From Candidatus Eiseniibacteriota bacterium (GTDB lineage: Bacteria; Orphanbacterota; Orphanbacteria; Orphanbacterales; Orphanbacteraceae): DNA of 64,000 nt. The stretch spans positions 1 through 64,000 of the forward strand of contig JAJCZU010000003.1 of NCBI GenBank assembly GCA_029262235.1, given 5' to 3'. Below the pieces are notes generated by a model that saw only the letters and a program-made list of their open reading frames with translations, was not told the DNA's origin and made no database searches. Below, piece after piece: positions 38,137-48,515 of the stretch. The position numbers and the translations under genes were made by a program. Within the stretch, counting starts at the first letter, position 1, and every line of letters starts with the position of its first letter.

Positions 38137-39528
38137 CTAGTTCTCTTTGAGCGCCGCCACGAGATCGATCATGTTCTGTTTCGCGTCGCCGAAGAACATC
38201 AGCGAGTTGTCGAGCGCGAAGAGCGGGTTTGGGATGCCCGCGAAGCCAGGCGAAAGCGAACGCTTCACAATGATCACGGTGCGCGCCTTGTCGCAGTCGA
38301 GAATGGGCATGCCCGCGATCGGGCTCGTGGGATCCTCGCGCGCCATCGGGTTCACGACGTCGTTGGCGCCGAGCACGAGCGCGACATCGGTCTGCGGGAA
38401 CATCGGATTCGCGGTGTCCATTTCGAGAAGGTCGTCGTAAGGGACGTCGGCTTCGGCCAGCAGCACGTTCATGTGCCCCGGCATGCGGCCGGCGACGGGA
38501 TGGATCGCGTACTTGACGTCGACGCCGCGCGACTTCAGAAGATCCGCCAGTTCGCGCACGGTGTGCTGCGCCTGCGCGACCGCGAGACCGTAGCCGGGCA
38601 CGATCATCATGCTCTGAATGCCGTCGAGCATCATCGCGAGTTCGTCGGCCGAAGTCTGCTTCACCTTGCCCGCGTAGATTTCGTCGGCGCCGGCTACCAC
38701 GCCGCCGCCTGCGACATCGTCGCCCCAGGTGCCGAAGAGCACGTTTCTGAGCGAGCGGTTCATCGCCTTGCACATGATCATCGTGAGAATGATGCCCGAA
38801 GCGCCGACGAGCGAGCCGGCCACGATGAGCACGATGTTCGAGATGACGAACCCCGTGGCAGCCGCCGCGATCCCGGAGTACGAGTTCAGCAGCGAAACGA
38901 CGACCGGCATGTCCGCGCCGCCGATGCCGATTACGGCCAGGATGCCGAGGATCGACGCCGCGATCATCAGGTACCAGTAGAACATGATGTTCGTCGGGTC
39001 CATGACGATCATGACGATGCAGAATACACATGCGGCCGCGACGAGGAGCTTCACGAGCTGTTCGCCCGGATATTTCGCGTCGCCGATGTCGCCGCGCAGT
39101 TTGCCGAAGGCCATGAGGCTCCCGGTGAGCGTTACGGCCCCGATCAGGCCCGAGAGGCCCGCCGCGATCGTGAACTGGATTGCGGGCACGCCGCTCGGCA
39201 CGCCTTTCACGAGTTCGCCCCCTGCAACGAGGGCCGAGGCGACGCCTCCGAAGCCGTTGAAGAGAGCGACGAGTTCGGGCATCGCCGTCATCTGGATGCG
39301 GATCGCGAGGACCGCGCCGACGATCGTGCCGATCGCGATCCCGGCGACGATCCACTGATACGTAAGAACGTTCTGGTCGACGAGGGTTACCACGATGGCA
39401 AGGAACATCCCCATCGCGCCGAGCCGGTTCCCCCGTACGGCGGTGCGCGGGTGTGTGAGTCCCTTGAGGCCCACGATGAACAGGACCGAGGCGACGAGAT
39501 AGGCGATCTTGATCAGAGCGTCGTTCAC
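38137..39528 (-). CDS. pntB: NAD(P) transhydrogenase subunit beta
   Basis: IVPGYGLAVAQAQHTVRELADLLKSRGVDVKYAIHPVAGRMPGHMNVLLAEADVPYD; LVLGANDVVNP. Confidence 0.95.
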   Translation of the reverse strand: MNDALIKIAYLVASVLFIVGLKGLTHPRTAVRGNRLGAMGMFLAIVVTLVDQNVLTYQWIVAGIAIGTIVGAVLAIRIQMTAMPELVALFNGFGGVASALVAGGELVKGVPSGVPAIQFTIAAGLSGLIGAVTLTGSLMAFGKLRGDIGDAKYPGEQLVKLLVAAACVFCIVMIVMDPTNIMFYWYLMIAASILGILAVIGIGGADMPVVVSLLNSYSGIAAAATGFVISNIVLIVAGSLVGASGIILTMIMCKAMNRSLRNVLFGTWGDDVAGGGVVAGADEIYAGKVKQTSADELAMMLDGIQSMMIVPGYGLAVAQAQHTVRELADLLKSRGVDVKYAIHPVAGRMPGHMNVLLAEADVPYDDLLEMDTANPMFPQTDVALVLGANDVVNPMAREDPTSPIAGMPILDCDKARTVIIVKRSLSPGFAGIPNPLFALDNSLMFFGDAKQNMIDLVAALKEN

Positions 39529-39535
39529 GATTGGC

Positions 39536-39832
39536 CTAGCCCTTCTTCTTGAACATGGAAAGCATGCGGTTGGTGACCATGAAGCCGCCGACCACGTTCA
39601 GCGTGGCGAAGACAACGGCCGCGAAGCCGAGATACGTGGTCAGCGGGTTGCCTTCGGCGCCGTGACCGGCGGAGAGGATCGCGCCGATGATCGTGATGCC
39701 CGAGATCGCGTTCGCGCCGGACATGAGCGGCGTGTGCAGCGTGGGCGGTACCTTCGTAATGATTTCGAACCCGACGAAAATCGCCAGCACGAAGATCGTA
39801 AACAGCAGGATGAACAGTGACAGAGGATCCAT
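39536..39832 (-). CDS. pntAB: NAD(P) transhydrogenase alpha subunit, membrane part
   Basis: LAIFVGFEIITKVPPTLHTPLMSGANAISGITIIGA. Confidence 0.93.
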   Translation of the reverse strand: MDPLSLFILLFTIFVLAIFVGFEIITKVPPTLHTPLMSGANAISGITIIGAILSAGHGAEGNPLTTYLGFAAVVFATLNVVGGFMVTNRMLSMFKKKG

Positions 39833-39841
39833 GTTTCGCTC

Positions 39842-41008
39842 CTATCCTTTTGCGATCGCGTCCTTCACCATCGGGTGAACGACTTCGCCGCCTTTTGCGA
39901 CGAGCGAACCCTTCGTAATTTCATCTTCGAGATCGAGTTCGATCGAACCCTCTTTGCCGAGATGCAGCAGGAACGTCTGGATGTTCTTCGCGTACATCTG
40001 GCTCGCGTGAAACGGGAGCTGGCTCGGCAGATTGAGCGTGCCCACGATCGTGACGCCGTGCACTTCGATCGTTTCGCCCGGCTTCGTGAGGTCGACGTTG
40101 CCGCCCTTTTCCGCCGCGAGGTCAACGATGACCGATCCCGGCTTCATCCCCTTCACGACGTCCTCGCGAATCAGAATCGGCGACTTCTTGCCCGGCACGG
40201 CCGCGGTCGTGATCACGACGTCGGCCGCCTGGATCACACCGGCCATGAGCTCGGCCTGCTTCGCCTTCTGCTCGTCGGTGAGCTCTTTCGCGTAGCCGCC
40301 TTCGCCTTCGCCGCCGCCGACATCGAACTCGACGAACTTGCCGCCGAGCGATTCGACCTGCTCCTTGACCGCCGGGCGCACGTCGTACGCCTGCACGACC
40401 GCGCCGAGGCGCTTGGCCGTCGCGATCGCCTGCAGCCCGGCGACTCCGGCGCCGAGCACGAACACGTGCGCGGGCGAAATCGTTCCTGCGGCCGTCATGA
40501 ACATCGGGAAAAACTTCGGCAGCTTCGTGGCCGCGATCAGCACCGCCAGATAGCCGGCCACGCTCGCCATCGAGCTCAGCACGTCCATGCTCTGCGCGCG
40601 CGTGATGCGCGGCATGAGCTCCATGCCGAAGACCGTGGCGCCCGATTTCGCGAGGGCCTGCATTTCGTCGGTCGCGGCAAGCGGGTCGAGCATGGCGATC
40701 AGTATCTGGTTCGCGCGGAGAAGAGCGACGTCTTCGGCTCCGTGCGCCGGATTCGCGCCCGGGCCGCGCACCTGCGTTACGATTTCGGCGAGCGAGAAGA
40801 TCGCCTTGCGGTCGTCGACGAGGCTCGCGCCCTTTCCTTCATACTCGGAGTCGGGATAGCCGGCTGCGATGCCGGCGCCCTTCTCGATGAGCACTTCGTA
40901 GCCGGCCTTCGTAAGCGCGGATACGGCCGCGGGAACGAGCGCGACTCTTCTTTCGTTCGGATACGTCTCTTTCGGAACTCCGATTTTCACGGGCGAACCT
41001 TCCTGCAT
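39842..41008 (-). CDS. pntAA: NAD(P) transhydrogenase alpha subunit, NAD-binding part
   Basis: VPKETYPNERRVALVPAAVSALTKAGYEVLIEKGAG; VFVLGAGVAGLQAIATAKRLGAVVQAYDVRP; PILIREDVVKGMKPGSVIVDLAAEKGGN. Confidence 0.95.
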   Translation of the reverse strand: MQEGSPVKIGVPKETYPNERRVALVPAAVSALTKAGYEVLIEKGAGIAAGYPDSEYEGKGASLVDDRKAIFSLAEIVTQVRGPGANPAHGAEDVALLRANQILIAMLDPLAATDEMQALAKSGATVFGMELMPRITRAQSMDVLSSMASVAGYLAVLIAATKLPKFFPMFMTAAGTISPAHVFVLGAGVAGLQAIATAKRLGAVVQAYDVRPAVKEQVESLGGKFVEFDVGGGEGEGGYAKELTDEQKAKQAELMAGVIQAADVVITTAAVPGKKSPILIREDVVKGMKPGSVIVDLAAEKGGNVDLTKPGETIEVHGVTIVGTLNLPSQLPFHASQMYAKNIQTFLLHLGKEGSIELDLEDEITKGSLVAKGGEVVHPMVKDAIAKG

Positions 41009-41096
41009 GATTTTCGTTGCGACATGAGTGCGGTGAGCCGTGTGGAGTTTTCCTCACGAGTCATGGGACGTCAACGGATTTCTGGATCCGCCCGCC

Positions 41097-41756
41097 TCAG
41101 GAAGCGCGCTTTGCGCTCTGGATCATTCCGAGGAAGCCGTCCCGGTGCGCGTTCATGACAGCCTCGGGGCCGACGCCCTTGAAAAACCACGGGCCGCCCG
41201 GGCCTTCGATCACGGCTCCGATCAGGCGCCAGTTCTCTTCGTTGTACGCGGGCGCGCCGGGCATGGCGCTCACGTAGCGGCCATTGACTTCGATCGTCGA
41301 CACGCGAAACTCGCCGACCTGCATCTGCTCGGTCTTCGCGACCTTCATCGGGTCGGATCCGTCCGGCTGCTGGAACTGACCGGCCCAGCGGCGCAGATTC
41401 GCGTCGACTCCACCGCCGCCTCCGGCCCCGAAGTGAAACAGAGTCACTTCCCCTTTGCTATCAGGGATTCCCGAAGGGAGGGAGTACTGTGCTTTGCGCA
41501 TCGAGGAGCTCGGCACCTCCGCGAGCCACCCTTCCGGCACCTTGTAGGCGATGCCCGCCTGCGCGGCGTAGCCCTTTTCGAGCGCCGCGGGGGCCGTCGT
41601 GCCTGCCGCCGGCTTCGGGGCTTCGGCGTGATCCCCGTCATGGACCGTGCCGTCCGCATGGGTGTGCGTGGCCGCGGTTTCGGTGTTTTCCTTCTTCGCG
41701 CATCCGAAACCGAATGCGACAAGCATTGCGAGGGACAGAATCCCGAGACGAAACAT
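41097..41756 (-). CDS. Hypothetical lipoprotein
   Basis: Lipobox LAMLVAFGFGCAKK; His/Asp-rich linker ATHTHADGTVHDGDHAE. Confidence 0.7.
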   Translation of the reverse strand: MFRLGILSLAMLVAFGFGCAKKENTETAATHTHADGTVHDGDHAEAPKPAAGTTAPAALEKGYAAQAGIAYKVPEGWLAEVPSSSMRKAQYSLPSGIPDSKGEVTLFHFGAGGGGGVDANLRRWAGQFQQPDGSDPMKVAKTEQMQVGEFRVSTIEVNGRYVSAMPGAPAYNEENWRLIGAVIEGPGGPWFFKGVGPEAVMNAHRDGFLGMIQSAKRAS

Positions 41757-41792
41757 GCTGTTCTCCTTTAGTCAATCGATCCCGCCGCCCGG

Positions 41793-42992
41793 TCAGGCCC
41801 GGGAAGCGGTCTTCGAACCGTACTTTTCCAGATAGCGATGCGCCACTTCCGCGAGCATCTCGACGGCGAGAGGAAGCGATCCTTCGTCGAAGTCGAATCG
41901 CGGCGAATGGTGCGGATGATCTTTGCCCTCTTCGTGATTCGCGGAACCGACGAAGAAGAAACACCCCGGTACATGATGCAGAAACTCGGCGAAGTCTTCC
42001 GCGCCGGTCGTCTGCTCTTCCACTATATTGTCTTCGCCCACGAGCTCGACCGCGATCTCGCGCACGAGCGCGGTCATCTCCGGATCGTTCTCGACGGGAC
42101 GGGTAGCCCTTTTGTAGTCGATCTCGACCGTGCAGTCAAACGCATGTGCCGTGCGCTCCACGATCTCCTGGAACAGCCCGGGGATCCCTTCCCACACTTC
42201 GTCGTCGAACGTGCGGATCGTTCCCGCGATCGTAACGGAGTCGGGAATGACGTTATACGCGTCGCCGCCGTGGATCTGGCTCACCGTGACGACCACGGGC
42301 GTAAGCGGGTTCACGATGCGCGACGCGATCTGCTGCACGGACGTGATCACGTGCGCGGCGGCGAGAACGGGGTCGCGCCCCATGTGCGGCTGCGCGCCGT
42401 GGCACCCTTCGCCGAAGATGTCCACCGTGAACAGGTCGGCCGCGGCCATCACCGGGCCGGGCGTCACGCCCACGACACCCGTCGGCATGTAATTCCAGAG
42501 GTGCAGGCCGAATGCGGCGTCGACTTTCGGGTTTTCGAGCACGCCTTCTTCGATCATCGCCTTCGCGCCGTCGCCGACCTCTTCCGCAGGCTGAAAGAGA
42601 AACTTGATCGAACCGCGCTTCGGGCGCTTGATCTTCAGAAGCTGGCGCGCGGCGGAAAGCGCGACGGACGTATGCCCGTCGTGTCCGCAGGCGTGCATGT
42701 TGCCGTCGACCACCGATTTGTATTCTTCCTCGGACTCCTCGAAGATCGGGAGCGCGTCCATGTCGGCCCGGATCAGCACGCACGGCCCTGGCTCCTCCCC
42801 TTCGAGCAGCGCAGTGACGCCCGTCTTCGCGATGCCGGTGACGGGGGAGAGGCCGAGCGACTTCAGCCGTTCGATCACGATGCCCGCCGTGCGCTCCTCT
42901 TCGAACGCCGTTTCGGGATGCATGTGAAGGTCCCGCCGCGTTTCGATCAGCTCGCGCTTCTCGTCATCGTTCAACTTGAATTGCGTGGTCAT
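41793..42992 (-). CDS. M20 family amidohydrolase (N-acyl-amino-acid / IAA-amino acid hydrolase-like)
   Basis: RRDLHMHPETAFEEERTA; MHACGHDGHTSVALSAARQL; LFQPAEEVGDGAKAMIEEGVLE. Confidence 0.92.
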   Translation of the reverse strand: MTTQFKLNDDEKRELIETRRDLHMHPETAFEEERTAGIVIERLKSLGLSPVTGIAKTGVTALLEGEEPGPCVLIRADMDALPIFEESEEEYKSVVDGNMHACGHDGHTSVALSAARQLLKIKRPKRGSIKFLFQPAEEVGDGAKAMIEEGVLENPKVDAAFGLHLWNYMPTGVVGVTPGPVMAAADLFTVDIFGEGCHGAQPHMGRDPVLAAAHVITSVQQIASRIVNPLTPVVVTVSQIHGGDAYNVIPDSVTIAGTIRTFDDEVWEGIPGLFQEIVERTAHAFDCTVEIDYKRATRPVENDPEMTALVREIAVELVGEDNIVEEQTTGAEDFAEFLHHVPGCFFFVGSANHEEGKDHPHHSPRFDFDEGSLPLAVEMLAEVAHRYLEKYGSKTASRA

Positions 42993-43678
42993 GCGATCTC
43001 CTCCGGAAGAATCCGGGTGTGTGTTTCTTTCGCGCCCGCGTGCTCCGAAAGGAGGGACTCGAATTCCTGCACGGCTTGTTCCATCTCATCGCGGCTGCAT
43101 GTGGCGCTTGATGCATAAATGACACCGAGCACGCGCGTCGTATCGTCTTTCAGTTTCGTGAGCATCGAATCCTTGACCGGGTTGGCGAGGGCCGGGCCGC
43201 CCGCCCGCGCGAGCGAAACGAGGCCGGCGACTTCGATCACCTGCTCCGCGCTGTTGAACACGTAAGACTCGTCCTCTGCGCCGAGTCGAATGACGAGCCC
43301 GCCCGATGCGTCGCCCGGAACCGCGACCGCGCGATCGAGGTCGACGACCGAAATCGGAAACGCGGTGCGCAGCGAAACCAGGTTGTTACTGTCTACGATG
43401 TTGTTCACGAAAGGAAACGTGCCTTTGCCCGCGCAGCCCGCGAGGTATTCGCTCGCCGGCTTGTTGCGGCCCGCCGGCTTGAAACCGCCCGCGCGCAGCA
43501 GATCGCGGATCGCCAGCTTTCGTGCCGGGTCGGGCCACTCGGCCGCGGCCTTCTCGGCGATCAGGGCATCCAGCTTCGCGCGCAGGGCATCGCCTGACTC
43601 CGCGACAGTAATCCCCGCCGCTTCCACCAGTCCCGCGATCAGAAGCGGGATATCGCCCTCGATCCGCACATCATGCAT
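42989..43678 (-). CDS. B3/4 (PheRS beta-like) domain protein
   Basis: VNNIVDSNNLVSLRTAFPISVVDLDRAV; AGGPALANPVKDSMLTKLKDDTTRVLGVIYAS; starts over the DUF1028 stop. Confidence 0.8.
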   Translation of the reverse strand: MHDVRIEGDIPLLIAGLVEAAGITVAESGDALRAKLDALIAEKAAAEWPDPARKLAIRDLLRAGGFKPAGRNKPASEYLAGCAGKGTFPFVNNIVDSNNLVSLRTAFPISVVDLDRAVAVPGDASGGLVIRLGAEDESYVFNSAEQVIEVAGLVSLARAGGPALANPVKDSMLTKLKDDTTRVLGVIYASSATCSRDEMEQAVQEFESLLSEHAGAKETHTRILPEEIA

Positions 43679-44658
43679 CAGTCTTCGATCCGCGCTTCGA
43701 GAATGATCTGGTCGACGAGCGCTTTTCCCTCGGGCGTGGCCGGAATGATCCCGGCCGGCTGCAGACGTCGCAGTACTTCGACCCATTCTTCGCCCTGGCC
43801 GAATACCTTCTGAAAGATCGGGATCGACTCCGCGACATGGCCCGCCGTGGCGAGCGTAACGGCCTGCCAGAAGAGTACCTCCGGATTCCCGGGCAGCAGC
43901 TCGGCGGCGCGCGCGTACTCTTTGCCCGCAAGGGCCATGTCGCCCTTTTCGATCGCGAGATCGCCGCGGTTCATGCTCTCGTAGGCGCGGTGCACGTCGA
44001 GCAGGCGCGCGAGTTCGGCGATCGGCTCGGCGTGGTCTTCGACGCGCAGGTCGAGCACGCGGTCGGCCCACGGGCGGCCCGTTCCTTCGCCCTTCACGAT
44101 CAGCATGGCCGCCGACTGTTTGCCGCGGATGTCGCCGCCGGCTTCCTGCGCGGCGCTGAGCGCGGCCATCATGCGCGTGGCGAGGTCGCCGCTCGTTTCT
44201 TCGAACGCGTGCGCCATCGCGGGGACGACGTTGTCGCTCACCATCAGGTTCGCCTGCACGCTGAACTGGAGCCCCACGATCTGGCCCGCCGCGGCGATGC
44301 AACGGTCGCCCGTGTGCGCGGCCACGTTCCCTTCGTCATCGATCATCGCAACCTGTCGCACGGCGCTTGCGGCGTCCGCTTCGAGCAGCGCACGCAATGC
44401 GTCCTCGGCGCTCATTCCCGTGCGCATCAGGTCGAGGCCGCGCGGACCGTACGCCGGGTCGGCGAGCGATTGCGTGGCGACGGCGCCGACGCCGGCTTCC
44501 GCCCACGTCACAACCGTGCCGACCGAGAACCAGTGGGATTGTACGGCAACGCCCATTTCGCCCGTTGCGGGATCGCGGGCCACGATCGAGTAAGTCGCTT
44601 CGGCCGCGGTTACGCCTGTCAGCGCGATCGCGAGCAGGGCCGATCGGAGAAGACGCAT
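43678..44658 (-). CDS. DUF1028 family (Ntn-hydrolase-like) secreted protein
   Basis: TYSIVARDPATGEMGVAVQSHWFSVGTVVTWAEAGVGAVATQSLADPAYGPRGLDLM; GDRCIAAAGQIVG. Confidence 0.88.
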   Translation of the reverse strand: MRLLRSALLAIALTGVTAAEATYSIVARDPATGEMGVAVQSHWFSVGTVVTWAEAGVGAVATQSLADPAYGPRGLDLMRTGMSAEDALRALLEADAASAVRQVAMIDDEGNVAAHTGDRCIAAAGQIVGLQFSVQANLMVSDNVVPAMAHAFEETSGDLATRMMAALSAAQEAGGDIRGKQSAAMLIVKGEGTGRPWADRVLDLRVEDHAEPIAELARLLDVHRAYESMNRGDLAIEKGDMALAGKEYARAAELLPGNPEVLFWQAVTLATAGHVAESIPIFQKVFGQGEEWVEVLRRLQPAGIIPATPEGKALVDQIILEARIED

Positions 44659-44762
44659 GCCGTCCCTTCCATAATAGTAGAAGCAGAAGTGTCAACGGAT
44701 TGTAAGGCGAGGTCGGGGCGAGGCGCAAGGCCCCGCCCCCAAGGTCCTGGGGACCGATGAGG

Positions 44763-47465
44763 CTACCGTACGAGCGTAACCTTGAAATTGCGCGTCTGTT
44801 CGCCGGCCGTAAGGCGCACGAAGTAGAGCCCCGCAGCCGCTTCGTGGCCGGAGCCGGTCCGGCCGTCCCAGGCGAGGATCTGGCGCCCGGCAGGAAGGAG
44901 CCCGCGATAAAGCGAGCGGACGCGCCGTCCGCTCATGTCGAATACGTCCGCGCGAACCTGCATCTGCGACGGCAGAGCGAAGCGGACCGTGGTATTGCCG
45001 GCGAACGGATTCGGGTGTGCGGGTGCGAAGGAAACCGTATTCACGGGGCGCGTGTCGCCGACTCCCGTGCTGATATCGGTGTTGAAAGACCGGGCCGCCG
45101 CGAACGGGCTGCGCTCTTCGGCATCTTCGCTGAACGCGCGCCACCAGTACTGGCCGGCCGGGAGAACGGGTGAAACCGTCCAGCTCGTCTGGCCCGCGCC
45201 TTCGGAAACGCCGTTCGTCGCACGGAGCAGGTTCGTGAGCAGCGAGTCGCCGTAGACGCGGAATCCGTACGTCAGCGGGTTCGCCTCGGGATCGATCGCG
45301 TTGTCGACCACGAGCGTCGCGTTCTGCGGGACGCCGGTCGCGCCGTCCGCGGGCGATGCGAGAGCCGGCGCGGCGGGGGGATTGTTGCCCGTGCCGTCGT
45401 CCAGGATGTAGAGCTCGTCGAATCCGCCCTCCACGATATCGCCGCCGCTCGTTCCGTCCGCCGCCTGGATCCGAAGCATCACATTGGCGGGTACGCCGCC
45501 GAGCAGCGAGTCGAGGTCCGTGTCGAAAGTCGTCCAGAGCGCGGAACTCGTCACGTCGCCGATCGAAACGAGATTGGTCGGGAAGCTGGCGCCGCCGTCC
45601 GTGGACAGATCGATGGAGAAGAAGTCACCACTGTCGTCGCCCTGGTCGCGCTGTCCGAAGAAGTATTGAAACGCGAGCCGCACGTTGGTCACCGCGCCCA
45701 CGGCGAAGTTCGGCGACCGAAGCGCGGCCGTTCCGCCGTCGACATCATCGACGCCGAGCGCCGTGTTCTGGCCCGTGATCCACGCGGTAGTGCCGGGCGC
45801 CGGCGTGGCATCGTCTTCGGGCTGGTACGTCGTTCCGTTCGGATCGATCAGCACCCACTGGCCCGTGCCCGCGTTATCGGTCGGGTCGGCTCCCCAGCCC
45901 GCGCCCCCCGACTCGAAATCGTCGGCCACGATGCTCGGAAGCGTCCCCACGACGAGCTTCACGGTTTCCACGTTCATGCCGGCGTTGTCCCACGTCGTCG
46001 TGATCGTGAGGTCGACCGCGTGGCCGTCCGGAGTGGCCGCGTCGACACTGAGCGAGAACGGATCGCCGCCGTTGCTTCCCGAACCGCCTGCGACGATCGA
46101 GCCGTACGAACTCGTCGCGTCGAGAATTTCGACGTAGGAGTCGTCCGACGTCACCGTGACGGACACGGTGTTCGCGTCGACCAGGACCCCCTTGTTGTCG
46201 AGCGTCAGGGTAAGGTCGGCCGTTTCGCCCGGGTCGAGATCGCTGTCGCCGTTTCCGCCCGAGATCACGGTCGCGACCGCGGTTACATACGACCCCGCGA
46301 CGAGCGAAAGGTAGATGTCGGGATAGAGCATTTCGGAAAGAAGCTGCGGAATTTCACTTTCGTTCGGCCAGAAACCGGTGCCGCCGACTTCGGTCGTGAA
46401 CGCGATCACTTCGCTGTGATTCGTCGTATCGCCGTACGACCAGTCGAGCATGCCGCCCGATGCGAGGTAGTTCACGATATCGAACGCGTTCCCGTGCCCG
46501 TAGCCGTTGAACTCGTTCATGCCGGTCGCCACCGCTTCGAACGTCGCGATGTCGGGCGGGTCTACCGTCGTCCATCCCCACGGATGAATCGTCGCACCCA
46601 CGACACTGTGGTACGAGTTGTGCGTCACGAACTCGCGCCCGTTGATGAAGTCGCGCATCGCCTGCGTTTCCAGTTCCGAGAATGCGCCGGCCCCGCGGAA
46701 CGTTTCGTCGCACTGGTTCGTGCTCGAGCCGGACCCGCCCCAGTCGATGTCGTAATTGCGGTTCAGGTCGACGCCGGCGCAGCCGCCGCCGTTCGGGTTC
46801 CGGTTCTTGCGCCAGAGCCCGCCGCCCGAAGGGTTCGTCGACTCGTTATAGAGATAGCCGTCGGGGTTCACGATCGGCACGAACCAGATCTCGCGGTTCT
46901 CGACCAGAAACGTCGCCTGCGCATCGGTGCCGTAGTTCGCACAGAGATGACGCATGAAGTTCAGCACGACCGATACCGTAATCGTCTCGCGCGCATGGTG
47001 CAGCGCGTCGAAGAGCACCTCGGGTTCGGCTTCGTCGCTGTTCGGATTGTCGCTGATCTTCATCGCCCAGAGCGTATTCCCCTCGAGCGTCGTTCCGATC
47101 GAGTCCTTGTCGGTCGTGATGGACGGATGGGCCGCGTGCAGCGAGTCGAGAAAATCGACCATTTCGGAGTACGTGTAGAACTGGCCGAAGTTGGGACCGA
47201 GCTTTGCCGTCTCGGCGTAGTGCGTTTCGAGATCATCCACGCGGATCGTGACCGGAATCCCGCGGTTCATGAGTTCCTGCGTCAGTGCGGGGCGCGAAAG
47301 AAGGCGCATCCACTCGCCGTCCTTCTTCTTCATGAGCTCCAGATCGGGCATGTCTTCAAAAACAGCAAGATCGGTTTGCCACGGAATCTGGATCTCCTGA
47401 TAAGATCCTGCCATGACCGCAGCCGGGATGAGCAAAAACGCGAGAAGGTTCGCGATGAGTTTCAC
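44763..47465 (-). CDS. M14 zinc carboxypeptidase with FlgD/T9SS-like C-terminal domain
   Basis: ALHHARETITVSVVLNFMRHL; GVDLNRNYDIDWGG; THNSYHSVV; C-terminus FKVTLVR. Confidence 0.9.
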   Translation of the reverse strand: MKLIANLLAFLLIPAAVMAGSYQEIQIPWQTDLAVFEDMPDLELMKKKDGEWMRLLSRPALTQELMNRGIPVTIRVDDLETHYAETAKLGPNFGQFYTYSEMVDFLDSLHAAHPSITTDKDSIGTTLEGNTLWAMKISDNPNSDEAEPEVLFDALHHARETITVSVVLNFMRHLCANYGTDAQATFLVENREIWFVPIVNPDGYLYNESTNPSGGGLWRKNRNPNGGGCAGVDLNRNYDIDWGGSGSSTNQCDETFRGAGAFSELETQAMRDFINGREFVTHNSYHSVVGATIHPWGWTTVDPPDIATFEAVATGMNEFNGYGHGNAFDIVNYLASGGMLDWSYGDTTNHSEVIAFTTEVGGTGFWPNESEIPQLLSEMLYPDIYLSLVAGSYVTAVATVISGGNGDSDLDPGETADLTLTLDNKGVLVDANTVSVTVTSDDSYVEILDATSSYGSIVAGGSGSNGGDPFSLSVDAATPDGHAVDLTITTTWDNAGMNVETVKLVVGTLPSIVADDFESGGAGWGADPTDNAGTGQWVLIDPNGTTYQPEDDATPAPGTTAWITGQNTALGVDDVDGGTAALRSPNFAVGAVTNVRLAFQYFFGQRDQGDDSGDFFSIDLSTDGGASFPTNLVSIGDVTSSALWTTFDTDLDSLLGGVPANVMLRIQAADGTSGGDIVEGGFDELYILDDGTGNNPPAAPALASPADGATGVPQNATLVVDNAIDPEANPLTYGFRVYGDSLLTNLLRATNGVSEGAGQTSWTVSPVLPAGQYWWRAFSEDAEERSPFAAARSFNTDISTGVGDTRPVNTVSFAPAHPNPFAGNTTVRFALPSQMQVRADVFDMSGRRVRSLYRGLLPAGRQILAWDGRTGSGHEAAAGLYFVRLTAGEQTRNFKVTLVR

Positions 47466-47576
47466 GGGGTGACCCTTTCGTCGGGATCGAGACGATTTCG
47501 GTTGATATTTCGATGGGAGAGACTTGGGAAACGATTGAGAACATTTATGTTACCATACATGAAGGAGGATCGCAAG

Positions 47577-48515
47577 TTGTTAGCACGCCGGACTGTGGGA
47601 TTGCTGCTGGGCGCCGTTCTTCTCGTGGGATTCGCCTGCGGCCGTGAGGGAGGAAACCGCACGATCCCTCACGAGGAGGCCGTTCACACGCTGAACGGGG
47701 CGGATCTCTTCGTTCGCGTGATCGGAACCGGGGAGCCGATCGTGGTGCTGCATGGCGGCCCGGGCCTCGACCAGAGCTACTTTCTGCCCCAGATGAACGG
47801 GCTCGCCGAAACGCACACTCTCATCTTATACGACCAGCGGGCGAGCGGCCGAAGCGGCGCCGCCTTCGATTCCACCGGCATTTCGATCGACCTCTTCATC
47901 AAAGACATCGACGCGGTGCGCGCCCACTACGGGATCGATCGCATGAATCTCATGGGGCACAGCTGGGGCGGATTTCTGGCGATGCTCTATGCGATTCAGC
48001 ATGCGGACAAGCTGAACTCCCTGATTCTCGTGAGCCCGAGCCCGGCGAGTTCCGCGATGCGGAACGAAGAATCGCAGCAGCTGGCCGCGCGCCTGGCGGA
48101 AGAAGATCAGGCCGAGCGCGACTCGATCATTCAGTCTGCGGGATTTCAGAACGGGGATCCGGCCGCGTACGAAGACTTCTTCCGCGTGTTCTTCCGCAGC
48201 GAGTTCTATAACCCCGAACGGATCGACGAGCTGACGCTGACGCTTCCCGATAACTTCATCGCCAACAGCCGCCTGCTGCAGTATCTGGCCCGCGATCTTG
48301 CCGTCTACGACATCCACAATGCGCTCGAAAGCGTCGAAGTCCCGGCGCTCGTCGTGAACGGGGAGAGTGAGTCCGGTCTCGCAAGCGGCCGGAAGATCAG
48401 CGAACATCTGCCGCACGCCAGGCATGTCGTTCTCGAGGAGTGCGGTCATTTCCCGTTCATCGAAAAGCCCGCGGAGTTTTTCGGAGCGGTGAATACTTTC
48501 CTCGACTCGCACTGA
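47577..48515 (+). CDS. Proline iminopeptidase-like alpha/beta hydrolase lipoprotein
   Basis: VVLHGGPGLDQSYFLPQMNGLAETHTLILYDQRASGRS; NLMGHSWGGFLAMLYA; TTG start at 47577, 8 nt after AGGAGG; lipobox VLLVGFAC. Confidence 0.85.
   Translation: MLARRTVGLLLGAVLLVGFACGREGGNRTIPHEEAVHTLNGADLFVRVIGTGEPIVVLHGGPGLDQSYFLPQMNGLAETHTLILYDQRASGRSGAAFDSTGISIDLFIKDIDAVRAHYGIDRMNLMGHSWGGFLAMLYAIQHADKLNSLILVSPSPASSAMRNEESQQLAARLAEEDQAERDSIIQSAGFQNGDPAAYEDFFRVFFRSEFYNPERIDELTLTLPDNFIANSRLLQYLARDLAVYDIHNALESVEVPALVVNGESESGLASGRKISEHLPHARHVVLEECGHFPFIEKPAEFFGAVNTFLDSH

Noticed and set aside
38074-39552. 492-aa + strand ORF antisense to pntB
   Set aside because: Arg/Glu/His-rich shadow ORF opposite a conserved gene.
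45666-47546. Long N-terminal extension of the alpha/beta hydrolase ORF
   Set aside because: Lies antisense to the M14 peptidase gene; a TTG with strong SD and lipobox marks the real start near 47577.
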